A stretch of 32,482 bases of DNA from Parcubacteria group bacterium M6-OD1-1 (GTDB lineage Bacteria > Patescibacteriota > Minisyncoccia > GWC2-36-17 > M10-OD1-4): positions 174,575 to 207,056 of the forward strand of contig LSNK01000002.1 in assembly GCA_003056085.1 (NCBI GenBank), read 5' to 3'. Positions 1 to 9,138 of the stretch are shown in pieces. The number at the start of each line of letters is the position of its first letter. The first letter of the stretch is position 1. The notes beneath the pieces are model-generated. The model made no database searches. It saw only the letters and a list, made by a program, of their open reading frames with translations, and had not been told where the DNA came from. The position numbers were made by a program, and so were the translations under genes.

Positions 1-179
1 TTTCTCATTAATGGTATTTAAAAATTTAATAACTTACAACTTTTTTATACTATCATAATGCTTAAAATTCTCAAACAAAAAAATAATCTAAAATAAATCA
101 AAACTTAGAAATATTATAAAAAACGCCACCCAAAAAAGACAGCATTGTAAATAAAAATATTTTTGATTTTGTAAAAATA

Positions 180-698
180 CTAAAATTCAATTCCTCGTTT
201 TGCCTTAATATTTTTATTAAAAGGATGCTTTACGTCCTTCATTTCTGTCACTAAGTCCGCCGTATCTATTAACCACTTCGGTGCATTCCTGCCTGTCAAA
301 ATTAAATCTGCGCCTTTTTTATGTTTTTTTAAAAAATCCTTTACTTCATCTTTTTTTATTAGTTTTAAATCCATTGCATTATTTATCTCGTCCATTATTA
401 CAATGTCATGTTCCCCTCCAGAAATAGCATCTTTACACATCTGCCATGTTTTTTCTGCAGCTTTTTGATGTTCTTCTATTTTATGCTGATCCCCCAATAT
501 TCCAACAAATCCAATACCTCCTTTTACTAAAGAAAAATCAGGGGAAAGTCTTTTTGAAGACTCGTCTTCCCCTGATTTAAATGGTCCTTTTATAAATTGT
601 ATCATTATAACTTTTTTCTTCTCTCCCACCGCGCGCAAAGCCTGACCCAAAGCAGCCGTTGTTTTTCCTTTTCCATTTCCGGTAAACACCGAGATCAT
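180..698 (-). CDS. btuR: ATP:corrinoid adenosyltransferase (CobA/CobO/BtuR family)
   Basis: 172 aa; N-terminal P-loop MISVFTGNGKGKTTAALGQALRAVG, VIMIQFIKG, DIVIMDEINNAM, LILTGRNAP motifs typical of CobO/BtuR. Confidence 0.9.
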   Translation of the reverse strand: MISVFTGNGKGKTTAALGQALRAVGEKKKVIMIQFIKGPFKSGEDESSKRLSPDFSLVKGGIGFVGILGDQHKIEEHQKAAEKTWQMCKDAISGGEHDIVIMDEINNAMDLKLIKKDEVKDFLKKHKKGADLILTGRNAPKWLIDTADLVTEMKDVKHPFNKNIKAKRGIEF

Positions 699-748
699 AA
701 ATTTAAGTTTTTAGAAATTTAGCATCAGTCAATATGGAAATCAATCTT

Positions 749-868
749 ATAATTTCCAAAATTTAGAATAGTTCGAGAAAAAAGTGAGGAACGAAATAAG
801 TCGTACTGAATGTACGGTGTTGAGTATCTGAACTTTTGACGAAGAGATATTCAAATTTTAGAAATTAT
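749..868. repeat. Dispersed structured intergenic repeat, copy 1
   Basis: Terminal imperfect inverted repeat ATAATTTCCAAAATTTAGAATAG / ATATTCAAATTTTAGAAATTAT; core GTTCGAGAAAAAAGTGAGGAACGAAATAAGT with inner stem CGTAC-tgaat-GTACG; similar to copies at 7659, 18317 and 24586. Confidence 0.7.
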
Positions 869-3105
869 ACAATCTCGCAAAGACCGGCAACACAAGCAAG
901 CTCCTTTGCCAACTCAGTCTCATCTTCAATTTCATAAGATACAATTTTTGAAAAATCAAGTTTAGGAAATTTCTTCACCATACTTTCATAAGTTTCTTTA
1001 TCTATTGTTTCATAGGGAGCCAACTGATAAACATGATCGTCTCTGGGTAAAAATGAAAGCCCTCCAACTAAATCCCAGTTGTCGTAAATCCAATCGGCAA
1101 CATCTATCCATTCTTTATCGCTAACTGAAATCGTTACGGAAGGATTATGTTCTGTAAAATTTTCTTTTACAAGCTTCCAATGCTCTAATTGGTCTTTTGC
1201 GGTAAGATCATTTTTGAAAATTGACCCTTTCGGAGCTTTGACCGGAAATTCCAAAACATAGGTATTGGCATTTATTTTTGATTGACCAACTTCAGGATGA
1301 TACGGAACTCCTTGATCCTTTAACATTTCAAATAGCGGATCTGTAGCGGATATCCTTACCCTTCTTATATAATATTGGGAATGTCTCGGATGCATCCCGG
1401 AAGAGGAATCTACGGTTTGTGATACTGTTCCCGACGGCTTCACGCATGTAACGCAAGTTGACTGGTTAATACCGAATTTCTCTGCATATTGTTTATTTGT
1501 CTTAACAGCCTCTTTTTTTAACTTATTTAAAATATCTCCGTTTCTGGCAGCTTCAGAATCCCACTGACCGGTTATTGAAACTCCGAGTAATCTTTCTTTT
1601 TTACAATTTTTCTCCCACTCATTTGATATATATCCAAAGTTAGTCAGCGTTGACTGGTAAGTTCCTAAAATAGCCGCCAATCTTGCTTTTCTAAGAAGAG
1701 ACTTTTCATCGTCATTTGACCTTGCCACAACTTCTGATAAATTACAAAACTGTTTTGATTGAAGTATTATTTCCCCGCATGGATTTGTCCCCAAACGACT
1801 TATGTCGCCCTTTAAAGAAGTTAAACGTCTTTCCGGCAATGTCCCTAAAAGCCCCCCTCGGTTAAATATTCCTCTCTCTCCGGTGCCTGATTTCATTAAT
1901 GAAATCCATTCATCTAAAAAATCAGTAGTTCTCGGTTTTGAAAAATAAACCGCCGAATTATTAGCCATACTTCTTTGGGGTTCCGTAAGATAAAACTGCC
2001 CTTTTTTAGAGTCTCTTACTTCGTTATCATCAAGATCAGAAAGTGATATTAAAGCACTCCTGCGCACTCCACCGGAAACCACCACTTCTCCAATTTTACA
2101 AACTATATCATGAACATCTAAATTACTCAGACGCCTGCCTTGTCTTTTAAGTATTTTTTCTCTTGTAAACTCAAGTACATTTCTTAAAGGATCCGGTCCG
2201 GAAGATCTTCCACCCATTATCTTCAATTTTGCTCCTGCGGGTCTTAACTTTGAAAAATCAAAATCAACATCCTTGCCGGAAAACCAAGTTTTTATTCCAT
2301 ACACCAAAGCATCAGCCCAACCTTCTTTACTATCAGGAATAACATGAGTCGTTAATTTTTTACCGCTTTGAACTTTTATTTGAGGCAGAGCCTGAACATT
2401 TTGACTTTCAGCTGAAAAACCTACACCTGCTCCACACATCAATATATACATAATCTCTCCAAAATCTTCAAGTTTGGATGGAGCGATAAAAGAACAATTA
2501 TACGCGCAAACATTTGTTTTCCTTGCAGCATCTCCGGCAAACTGCAAAAGCCTCATAGACGGCATAACTTCTTGATTTAAAATAGCTTCTCTTAATTCTT
2601 TATGAGTCTTTTGAGAAAGTTTGTCACCAAGATTTTCTTTCATGAAATCCATATATCTATCAACCGTTTCAATCCAAGTTTCTCTTCTGCCTTCCTTTTC
2701 TATCCATCTTGCATATGTCCTATAATAAACAAATTCAGCAAGCTGGTTTTTAAAATATTTTTTACTCTCCAAAGAAAGTTTTCTTACATGCTCCGGAGCC
2801 TTAATGCCCTTTTTCCTTAGCTCAGCTCTTTTGCTTCTATATAAAATATATGCCTTTGCAACATCCGTATAACCTTCAAGCATTAAAGTTATTTCAACCA
2901 AATCCTGCACTTGCTCAACCGTAGGAATATCTCCGGCAAATTTACTCTCTATTAATTTTGTAACTTTTTTAGATATGCTGCCAATTATTTTATCATCATG
3001 TTTATCTAAAGCTAAAAATGCTTTTGAGATAGCATTTTCTATTTTTTTCGGATCAAATTTTACTACTTCTCCTATTCTTTTTTGAATGTTTTTAATTGGT
3101 GGCAT
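865..3105 (-). CDS. nrdJ: Adenosylcobalamin-dependent (class II) ribonucleoside-triphosphate reductase with N-terminal ATP-cone
   Basis: 746 aa; ATP-cone-like N-terminus, CAYNCSF, GRRSSGPDP-like and NPCGEI motifs, C-terminal Cys pair CVAGLC; monomeric RTPR-like architecture. Confidence 0.88.
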   Translation of the reverse strand: MPPIKNIQKRIGEVVKFDPKKIENAISKAFLALDKHDDKIIGSISKKVTKLIESKFAGDIPTVEQVQDLVEITLMLEGYTDVAKAYILYRSKRAELRKKGIKAPEHVRKLSLESKKYFKNQLAEFVYYRTYARWIEKEGRRETWIETVDRYMDFMKENLGDKLSQKTHKELREAILNQEVMPSMRLLQFAGDAARKTNVCAYNCSFIAPSKLEDFGEIMYILMCGAGVGFSAESQNVQALPQIKVQSGKKLTTHVIPDSKEGWADALVYGIKTWFSGKDVDFDFSKLRPAGAKLKIMGGRSSGPDPLRNVLEFTREKILKRQGRRLSNLDVHDIVCKIGEVVVSGGVRRSALISLSDLDDNEVRDSKKGQFYLTEPQRSMANNSAVYFSKPRTTDFLDEWISLMKSGTGERGIFNRGGLLGTLPERRLTSLKGDISRLGTNPCGEIILQSKQFCNLSEVVARSNDDEKSLLRKARLAAILGTYQSTLTNFGYISNEWEKNCKKERLLGVSITGQWDSEAARNGDILNKLKKEAVKTNKQYAEKFGINQSTCVTCVKPSGTVSQTVDSSSGMHPRHSQYYIRRVRISATDPLFEMLKDQGVPYHPEVGQSKINANTYVLEFPVKAPKGSIFKNDLTAKDQLEHWKLVKENFTEHNPSVTISVSDKEWIDVADWIYDNWDLVGGLSFLPRDDHVYQLAPYETIDKETYESMVKKFPKLDFSKIVSYEIEDETELAKELACVAGLCEIV

Positions 3106-3232
3106 TTGTTAAAAAAATTAATAATATTTAATCCTCTAAAAAAATAATGATTTATTTTTCGGCGACTATGCATACATAATATACCTAAAAACAAATCCTG
3201 GCAAAGAAGGGTTTTCCACAAAAACAAAACAA

Positions 3233-3262
3233 AAAACCCGTCAATATTGACAGGTTTTCAAA
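3233..3262 (-). terminator. Rho-independent terminator downstream of ftsZ
   Basis: On minus strand: GAAAACCTGTCAATATTGACGGGTTTTTTGTTTTG, stem plus T-run. Confidence 0.65.
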
Positions 3263-3319
3263 AAAATATTGTGAGTATCTACCAGAAAGCAAATTCAATG
3301 CTTTTTGGCGATTTTAGCT

Positions 3320-4570
3320 TTATTTTTTCTTTCTTCGGATAAATGCTGGAATGTCCCATTCATCAGAAGAGTCAAAAATAGACTCTGAAGAAAATAATCT
3401 TTTCTTAGGAGCAGAACTTTTCTTTTCCTCCAAGTTAGAACTTTCCGGTTTTCTTTCTTGCTCGGACCTAACCCTCACTATACCATCAGAACGATTGCTG
3501 TTTGATAACTCTTGGTCTGTTTCTTTGTTCTCTAACTTTATTTTATCATTTTCTTTACTTCTTATATCATCAAAATCAGGAGCTTGAATTGTTTCAATAT
3601 GACTTCTTATGACCTCATCACCAAATCCGGTCGCTATTACCGTTATTTTAACTTCACCTTTTTTCAGCCTTGTATCTGTTAATGCTCCAAAAATAATTTT
3701 TGCATTATGGTCAACATATTCCGATATAACTTTTGCCGCATCATTAATTTCCATCATTCCCAAGTCAGCTCCTCCGGAAACAGAAAACAACACACCTTTT
3801 GCCCCCTCAATAGATATTTCAAGTAAAGGTGAATTAATAGCAGCTCTTGCAGCTTCAACAGCTCTATCTTCTCCCGAAGAAACTCCAATACCCATGAGAG
3901 CAGAGCCGGCATCCTGCATAATCGCCTTAATGTCCGCGAAATCAACATTAATAATCCCCGGTAATGTTATAAGGTCGGAAATACCTTGAACTGCCTGCTG
4001 TAATATTTCATCCACCAAAGCAAAAGACCCCATAATGGAAGTTTTTTTCTCAATAATATTAAAAATTCTGTCATTTGGAATAACAACCAAAGCATCCACC
4101 TTTTCTTTTAAACTTGCCATTCCTTCTTCCGCCAATTCTGACCTCTGAATACCTTCAAAAGAAAAAGGTTTTGTAACGACACCTATCGTTAACGCTCCCA
4201 TATTTTTTGCAATTTCTGCCACAACCGGAGAACCTCCTGTTCCTGTTCCTCCGCCCATTCCACATGTTATAAAAACAAGATCAGCGCCTTTTAAAGCTTC
4301 CCCTATTTCTTCTCTTGATTCTTCGGCCGCTTGTCTGCCGACGTCAGGATTCATGCCAGCACCAAGACCCTTCGTTGTGCTTTTCCCAATATGGATTTTT
4401 GTTTTTGCGGCAGAATGATGCAAGTCTTGAGCATCTGTATTTACAGTGATAAAATCAACTCCTTTTATCTTTGACTCAACCATGCGGCTCACAGCATTAG
4501 ACCCGCCGCCTCCAACTCCAACGACTTTAATTCTAGCAAATGTTTCTATGTCTGGTTTTATTTGACTCAT
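3320..4570 (-). CDS. ftsZ: Cell division protein FtsZ
   Basis: KVVGVGGGGSNAV, GGGTGTGGSPVVAEIAK, tubulin-fold motifs; C-terminal EWDIPAFIRRKKK. Confidence 0.98.
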   Translation of the reverse strand: MSQIKPDIETFARIKVVGVGGGGSNAVSRMVESKIKGVDFITVNTDAQDLHHSAAKTKIHIGKSTTKGLGAGMNPDVGRQAAEESREEIGEALKGADLVFITCGMGGGTGTGGSPVVAEIAKNMGALTIGVVTKPFSFEGIQRSELAEEGMASLKEKVDALVVIPNDRIFNIIEKKTSIMGSFALVDEILQQAVQGISDLITLPGIINVDFADIKAIMQDAGSALMGIGVSSGEDRAVEAARAAINSPLLEISIEGAKGVLFSVSGGADLGMMEINDAAKVISEYVDHNAKIIFGALTDTRLKKGEVKITVIATGFGDEVIRSHIETIQAPDFDDIRSKENDKIKLENKETDQELSNSNRSDGIVRVRSEQERKPESSNLEEKKSSAPKKRLFSSESIFDSSDEWDIPAFIRRKKK

Positions 4571-4646
4571 GATAGTTTTAGCTAACTTTTTAATTTTATA
4601 TCTAATTAAACTCTAATATAAAGATTTAAATTTTGCAACAGTATTT

Positions 4647-4747
4647 CAGTTTGTAGGTTATAGGCTATAGTTGATAGGTTAAAAAATGTAAATTCTTTAT
4701 TTTGTATTTAAGTTAGTTATCAACTATTATCTATAAACTATAAACTG
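4647..4747. repeat. Long imperfect inverted repeat in ftsA-ftsZ intergenic region
   Basis: Arms CAGTTTGTAGGTTATAGGCTATAGTTGATA (4647-4676) and TATCAACTATTATCTATAAACTATAAACTG (4718-4747). Confidence 0.7.
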
Positions 4748-4749
4748 AT

Positions 4750-5982
4750 TTACGGCATAAAAACCCTTAAAGATTTCATTATTTTACTGAAAAAACCTTT
4801 TGACGTGCCAGCCCCTGCGTAGCTTACCGTATTATCTTCGGCCCCCCATAAAGTCAAACCAACCGCAACAGAATATTCAGGATCTGCCACTCTATCTAAA
4901 ATTCCGTCCAATCCTTCTCCTGGAACTCCTATCTGAACCGGAAGCTTTAAACGTTCTCTTGCAACCTCAACAATATGCGGCATCTTTGATCCTCCGCCGA
5001 CCAAAACAACTCCGCCCGGAAGCAAAGACTGCTTGGAAACTTTTTTAAGCTCTTTCTCTGTAAGTTCAAAGATCTCATCTAATCTTGCATGTATAATCTC
5101 CGCTATATGTCTTCTTAAGACACTCCCCCCTCCTTCAAAGCCAAGACTCTCAAGATCAATCATCTCTTTTTTGTTTATACTTTTAATGTCAGCCGTACCA
5201 AATTCCAACTTTACTTTTTCAGCAATATCAACTTCAGTTCTCAAACCGATAGCAATATCATTTGTAATGTGACTTGACCCTATAGGCAAAATTGCCGTAT
5301 GAGTAATACTTCCATCTTCAAAAATAGATACACCGGTAGTTCCTCCGCCAATATCTAAAACAACAACTCCTAATTCTTTTTGTCTTTTTGACAATACCGA
5401 CTTGGAAGAAGCTAAAGTAGAGACAATAAGTTCTTCTACATCAAGTCCGGCTTGAGAAACTGCTTTTGTAAAATTATTTATTACAGGAATAGAACAATCC
5501 ACAACAAGAGCGTTAACCTCAAGTCTTACTCCATTCATACCTAAAGGATCTTTTATCCCTCCCTCACCGTCAATGATAAACTCTTTTGGAATAACATGAA
5601 CTATTTTTCTGTTTGCCGGAATTGAAATAGCCTCTGTTGTTTGCAAAACTCTTTGTTTATCTTCTTTGGATATTTCTTGGTCAGCCCGAGAAACAGCCAC
5701 AACCCCCTTTGAACTTCTTGATGTTATGTGCGGACCGGAAAGATTAACAAACACGGATTCTATTTCTTTTCCTGATGTTTTTTCCGCTTTTAAAACTGCT
5801 TGATTTATACTTTCTGCCACCTCATCAACATCAACCACCATTCCACGCTTAACACCGGCAGATGGAGCCTCGCCAACACCAATAACAGAAAGTTTTTCCG
5901 CTCCCCTTCTTTTTTGAACAACTACAGCCTTTATTTTGGTAGTCCCTATGTCCAAGCCGCAAATTATTTTCTCTTTTGCCAT
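4750..5982 (-). CDS. ftsA: Cell division protein FtsA
   Basis: CGLDIGTTKIKAVV, VVLDIGGGTTGVSIF, GGVVLVGGGSKMP actin-like ATPase motifs; directly upstream of ftsZ. Confidence 0.97.
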   Translation of the reverse strand: MAKEKIICGLDIGTTKIKAVVVQKRRGAEKLSVIGVGEAPSAGVKRGMVVDVDEVAESINQAVLKAEKTSGKEIESVFVNLSGPHITSRSSKGVVAVSRADQEISKEDKQRVLQTTEAISIPANRKIVHVIPKEFIIDGEGGIKDPLGMNGVRLEVNALVVDCSIPVINNFTKAVSQAGLDVEELIVSTLASSKSVLSKRQKELGVVVLDIGGGTTGVSIFEDGSITHTAILPIGSSHITNDIAIGLRTEVDIAEKVKLEFGTADIKSINKKEMIDLESLGFEGGGSVLRRHIAEIIHARLDEIFELTEKELKKVSKQSLLPGGVVLVGGGSKMPHIVEVARERLKLPVQIGVPGEGLDGILDRVADPEYSVAVGLTLWGAEDNTVSYAGAGTSKGFFSKIMKSLRVFMP

Positions 5983-5986
5983 TTAA

Positions 5987-6070
5987 AAGAATTAAGAAGC
6001 AAGAAAAAGGAATTAAGAATAAGAAAGCTGAAATAATGTCTTAGTTCTTAATTTTTTATTCTTGATTCTT
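5987..6070. repeat. Imperfect inverted repeat immediately upstream of ftsA
   Basis: AAGAATTAAGAAGCAAGAAAAAGGAATTAAGAATAAG versus CTTAGTTCTTAATTTTTTATTCTTGATTCTT. Confidence 0.6.
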
Positions 6071-6075
6071 GAAAT

Positions 6076-6534
6076 TTATTTTTTAAAAATATAAGAAAGC
6101 ACCTTTTTTTGAATTTTATCCGTTTCCAAGCTTTCTTTTTTTGACCTCTCATGATCTATTCCAAAAAGATGAATAGTACCATGCGCCGACAGAAGCGCTA
6201 ATTCTTTATCTATACTTGTGCCCGATTTTTTTGCTTGTTTTTTTGCATATGGAAAACATATAATAATCTCCCCCATATTAAGATAAGTCTCTTTTGTTTT
6301 GGCAGCTCCAGACTTTTCAACAAAACCAAACGACAATACATCTGTAACTTTATCTTTACCTCTAAATTTTTTATTAAACTTTTTCATCCTTTTCTCTCCA
6401 ACAAAAGCGATGCTGACTTCAACGTTTTCTTTCACACCTAAATTTTTTAAAGTATTTAAAATAGTCTCTTTAAGTAAATTTACCTTAATTCTTCCTTTTG
6501 TAAAATTCACCACTCCTAAATCTAATTTTAGCAT
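6076..6534 (-). CDS. ybeY: Endoribonuclease YbeY
   Basis: KKFRGKDKVTDVLSFGF and HGTIHLFGIDHE zinc-binding motif. Confidence 0.93.
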   Translation of the reverse strand: MLKLDLGVVNFTKGRIKVNLLKETILNTLKNLGVKENVEVSIAFVGEKRMKKFNKKFRGKDKVTDVLSFGFVEKSGAAKTKETYLNMGEIIICFPYAKKQAKKSGTSIDKELALLSAHGTIHLFGIDHERSKKESLETDKIQKKVLSYIFKK

Positions 6535-6594
6535 TACTTTAAATTATAAAACAAACATTAGTACTTTTAGGGCACTGTATTCAGTATAACAATT

Positions 6595-6624
6595 TAACGC
6601 CAACTTTTGCAAGTTGGCGTTAAA
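6595..6624 (-). terminator. Terminator hairpin downstream of yqeY
   Basis: TTAACGCCAACTT-ttgc-AAGTTGGCGTTAA perfect 13-bp stem. Confidence 0.6.
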
Positions 6625-6645
6625 AATAATCCCCACAAACAACTT

Positions 6646-7092
6646 TTAAGAGAGTTTTTCTTTAACAATTTGAGCCACCAAACTTCCGTCCGCTCGTCCC
6701 TTTACTTTATCCTTTAGGCTTGCCATTACTTTCCCCAAGTCCTTTATTCCTTCTGCTCCAACCTCAGAAATAGCATCTTCAATTAATTTCTTGACCTCTT
6801 CTTCAGTTAGCTGTTTTGGCATATATTTCATCAATACTTCAATTTCTGCTGCTTCGCTTTCCGCCAAATCATTCCTTCCCGCATCAGCATATTGCTTTTG
6901 AGAATCTTTTCTTTTTTTAATTTCAGACATTATAATGCCCAAAACATCATCATCAGACAATTCCTGCCCCTTATTGTCTATTTCTTTATTTTTTATTTCA
7001 GATCTTAGCATTGCTAAAACGGACTTACTCAAGTGGTCGCCCGATTTAAATGCTGTTTTAAAGTCTGAATCAACTTCCTCTTTTAAATTCAT
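6646..7092 (-). CDS. yqeY: GatB/YqeY domain protein
   Basis: LKEEVDSDFKTAFKSGDHLSKSVLAMLRSEIKNKEID, YMPKQLTEEEV, GKVMASLKDKVKGRADGSLVAQIVKEKL. Confidence 0.93.
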   Translation of the reverse strand: MNLKEEVDSDFKTAFKSGDHLSKSVLAMLRSEIKNKEIDNKGQELSDDDVLGIIMSEIKKRKDSQKQYADAGRNDLAESEAAEIEVLMKYMPKQLTEEEVKKLIEDAISEVGAEGIKDLGKVMASLKDKVKGRADGSLVAQIVKEKLS

Positions 7093-7309
7093 TTTCGTTT
7101 ATTTTACCTAATTTAAATAATCTTTCTTTTTCTGAAGCTATATTTGATCTTCTTAAAGCTGATTCCCTTATTTTTCTTTTTGATTTTCTCGGCTCAAGGA
7201 ATCTTGCTTTTCTTGCTTTTGCCAAAATATGGCTTTGCTGAATTTTTCTTGAAAATCTTCTTAAAAAAGCTCCTGTTGATTCTTTATCTCTTCTTTTTGC
7301 TTCTATCAT
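7070..7309 (-). CDS. rpsU: Small ribosomal subunit protein bS21
   Basis: 79 aa basic; ESTGAFLRRFSRKIQQSHILAKARKARFLEPRKSKRKIRESALRR. Confidence 0.85.
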   Translation of the reverse strand: MIEAKRRDKESTGAFLRRFSRKIQQSHILAKARKARFLEPRKSKRKIRESALRRSNIASEKERLFKLGKINENEFKRGS

Positions 7310-7650
7310 TTCAAAGGCACCTCCTCTCCTTTTTTGTCAGCCAAAAGATGCATATGAATGTGATCTATCTCTTGACCACCATCTCTGCCAACATTAACCT
7401 GAAGCCTGTAACCTCCGGATACACCCAACTCTTTAGCCGCTTCTTTGGCTGTCAAAAATATTTCCCCCAAAAGAGCAACTTCATCTTTTCCCGCATGATC
7501 CACAGACTCAATATGTTTTTTAGGAACAATGAGTACATGAACGCTTGCTTTTGGGTGAATATCTTTAAAAACCAAAAAATCATCATTTTCTAAAATGACT
7601 TCCGATTCAATTTCTTTATTTGTAATTTTACAAAATAAACAATTTGTCAT
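7306..7650 (-). CDS. HIT family nucleotide hydrolase (HinT-like)
   Basis: CLFCKI, IHPKASVHVLIVPKKH, HIHMHLL histidine triad. Confidence 0.95.
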   Translation of the reverse strand: MTNCLFCKITNKEIESEVILENDDFLVFKDIHPKASVHVLIVPKKHIESVDHAGKDEVALLGEIFLTAKEAAKELGVSGGYRLQVNVGRDGGQEIDHIHMHLLADKKGEEVPLK

Positions 7651-7658
7651 AATGATAA

Positions 7659-7782
7659 ATAAATTTCATATTTTAGATGCAGATTGAGGTAAAAACTATG
7701 AGTGAAATTGAGTCGTACTTACAGTACGATGAAATAAACAAATAGTTTTTAACGACGAGATGCTCTAAAATTGAAATTTATT
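7659..7782. repeat. Dispersed structured intergenic repeat, copy 2
   Basis: Arms AAATTTCATATTTTAGATGC / GATGCTCTAAAATTGAAATTTA; core GATTGAGGTAAAAACTATGAGTGAAATTGAG; inner stem TCGTACT-tac-AGTACGA; overlaps the hisS stop codon. Confidence 0.7.
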
Positions 7783-9094
7783 TTTTTAAATGATTTTTAA
7801 TCACTTTAACTATCTTCTCTATCGGAACAGTCTCCTGAGCTCCTGTTTCCATATCTCTTAAAATAATATCTCCGTCTATTGCTTCTTTTTGACCTATAAT
7901 TAAACTCATTTTTGCGCCAAATTTATCTGCTATGCGAAGCTGGGAAGACAAACTATTTCTACCAAAAGATTCCATTACATGCAAGCCCGCCGATGAAAGA
8001 TCATCAAAAAGCTTGAGGCTCTTTTTCTTTCCTAAATCTCCAACCTGAACTAAAAATATCTGTGATTTAAATGGATTCGCCACTTTCACCCCCTGTTTTT
8101 TCATAAGGTTTATAACTCTTTCCATACCAATTGCCGCACCAACCGCTGGAGTATCTTTTCCGCCGACTATTTTTATCAATTTATCAAATCTTCCGCCACC
8201 ACCCAAAGCAAGTTTAGATCTTCTGTGAGCCTTCTCACTTCCTCCTTCTGAATGCTCATCTTCCAAGAAAACCTCAAAAACGGTTTTTGTATAATAATCC
8301 AAACCTCTTACAAGATGCGGATTGAGTGAATAAGGTATTTCAAGTTCATCTAAAAATTCTAAAACTGACTTAAAGTGGTCGTGGCATTCTTTACACAAAC
8401 TATCTATTAAAGTTGGAGCATTTACTTTTATCGGCTGGCATTTTTCTTCTTTACAATCCAAAAGTCTTAAGGGATTTGTTTTAATTCTTTTTTTGCAATT
8501 TGTACAAGCTCCTTTTATTCTTGACCTGTAATATTTTAAAAGCTGACTTCTGTAACTTGGGCGGCATTCTTTGCATCCTATGCTGTTTATCTCAACATTC
8601 AGATTTTTAAGCTTTAAACTGTAACATGTTTTTACAAAAACATTTATTATCTGAGCATCATAAACAGGATCCATATCCCCAAAAATTTCAAAACCAATTT
8701 GATGAAACTGTCTGAATCTTCCGGACTGCGGTTTTTCGTACCTAAACATAGGACCAATATAATAAAGCTTTACCGGCTGGGGTAAGTTTGCCATTCCGTT
8801 TTCAATGTAAGCTCTTACAACGCTTGCTGTTCCTTCCGGACGCAAAGCAACACTGTCTTTGCCTTTGGTTTTAAAAACATACATCTGTTTTTCAATAATG
8901 TCTGTGGCCTCACCAACAGATGTGACATAAAGATCTGAATTCTCAAAAATAGGAGTGTCTATTCTTCCAAATCCATAATGCAAAGCAATGTCTCTGACCA
9001 CATCTCTCACTTTATTCCAATATTTTTGTTCTTGAGGCAAAATATCAAAAGTTCCCTTAGGAGTTTGAAATGTTTTTTTGGGTTTTCTTGACAT
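7778..9094 (-). CDS. hisS: Histidyl-tRNA synthetase
   Basis: PKGTFDILP, MFRYEKPQSGRFRQFHQIGFEIFG, LVRGLDYYTKTVFEV, class II motifs. Confidence 0.97.
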   Translation of the reverse strand: MSRKPKKTFQTPKGTFDILPQEQKYWNKVRDVVRDIALHYGFGRIDTPIFENSDLYVTSVGEATDIIEKQMYVFKTKGKDSVALRPEGTASVVRAYIENGMANLPQPVKLYYIGPMFRYEKPQSGRFRQFHQIGFEIFGDMDPVYDAQIINVFVKTCYSLKLKNLNVEINSIGCKECRPSYRSQLLKYYRSRIKGACTNCKKRIKTNPLRLLDCKEEKCQPIKVNAPTLIDSLCKECHDHFKSVLEFLDELEIPYSLNPHLVRGLDYYTKTVFEVFLEDEHSEGGSEKAHRRSKLALGGGGRFDKLIKIVGGKDTPAVGAAIGMERVINLMKKQGVKVANPFKSQIFLVQVGDLGKKKSLKLFDDLSSAGLHVMESFGRNSLSSQLRIADKFGAKMSLIIGQKEAIDGDIILRDMETGAQETVPIEKIVKVIKNHLKK

Positions 9095-9138
9095 AATTTT
9101 TTATTTAGAATTTATGCACTTAAATACGCAAATTCTAT

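Noticed and set aside
2602-2820. Plus-strand ORF inside nrdJ
   Set aside because: Antisense shadow of a strongly conserved gene; no recognisable domain.
3351-3989. Plus-strand ORFs over ftsZ (3351-3587, 3609-3989) and minus ORF 3754-3948
   Set aside because: Alternative-frame shadows of ftsZ.
4800-5272. Plus-strand ORFs inside ftsA
   Set aside because: Antisense shadows with low-complexity translation.
7144-7593. 149-aa plus-strand ORF over rpsU and HIT
   Set aside because: Leu/Phe-rich reverse translation of two well-supported genes.
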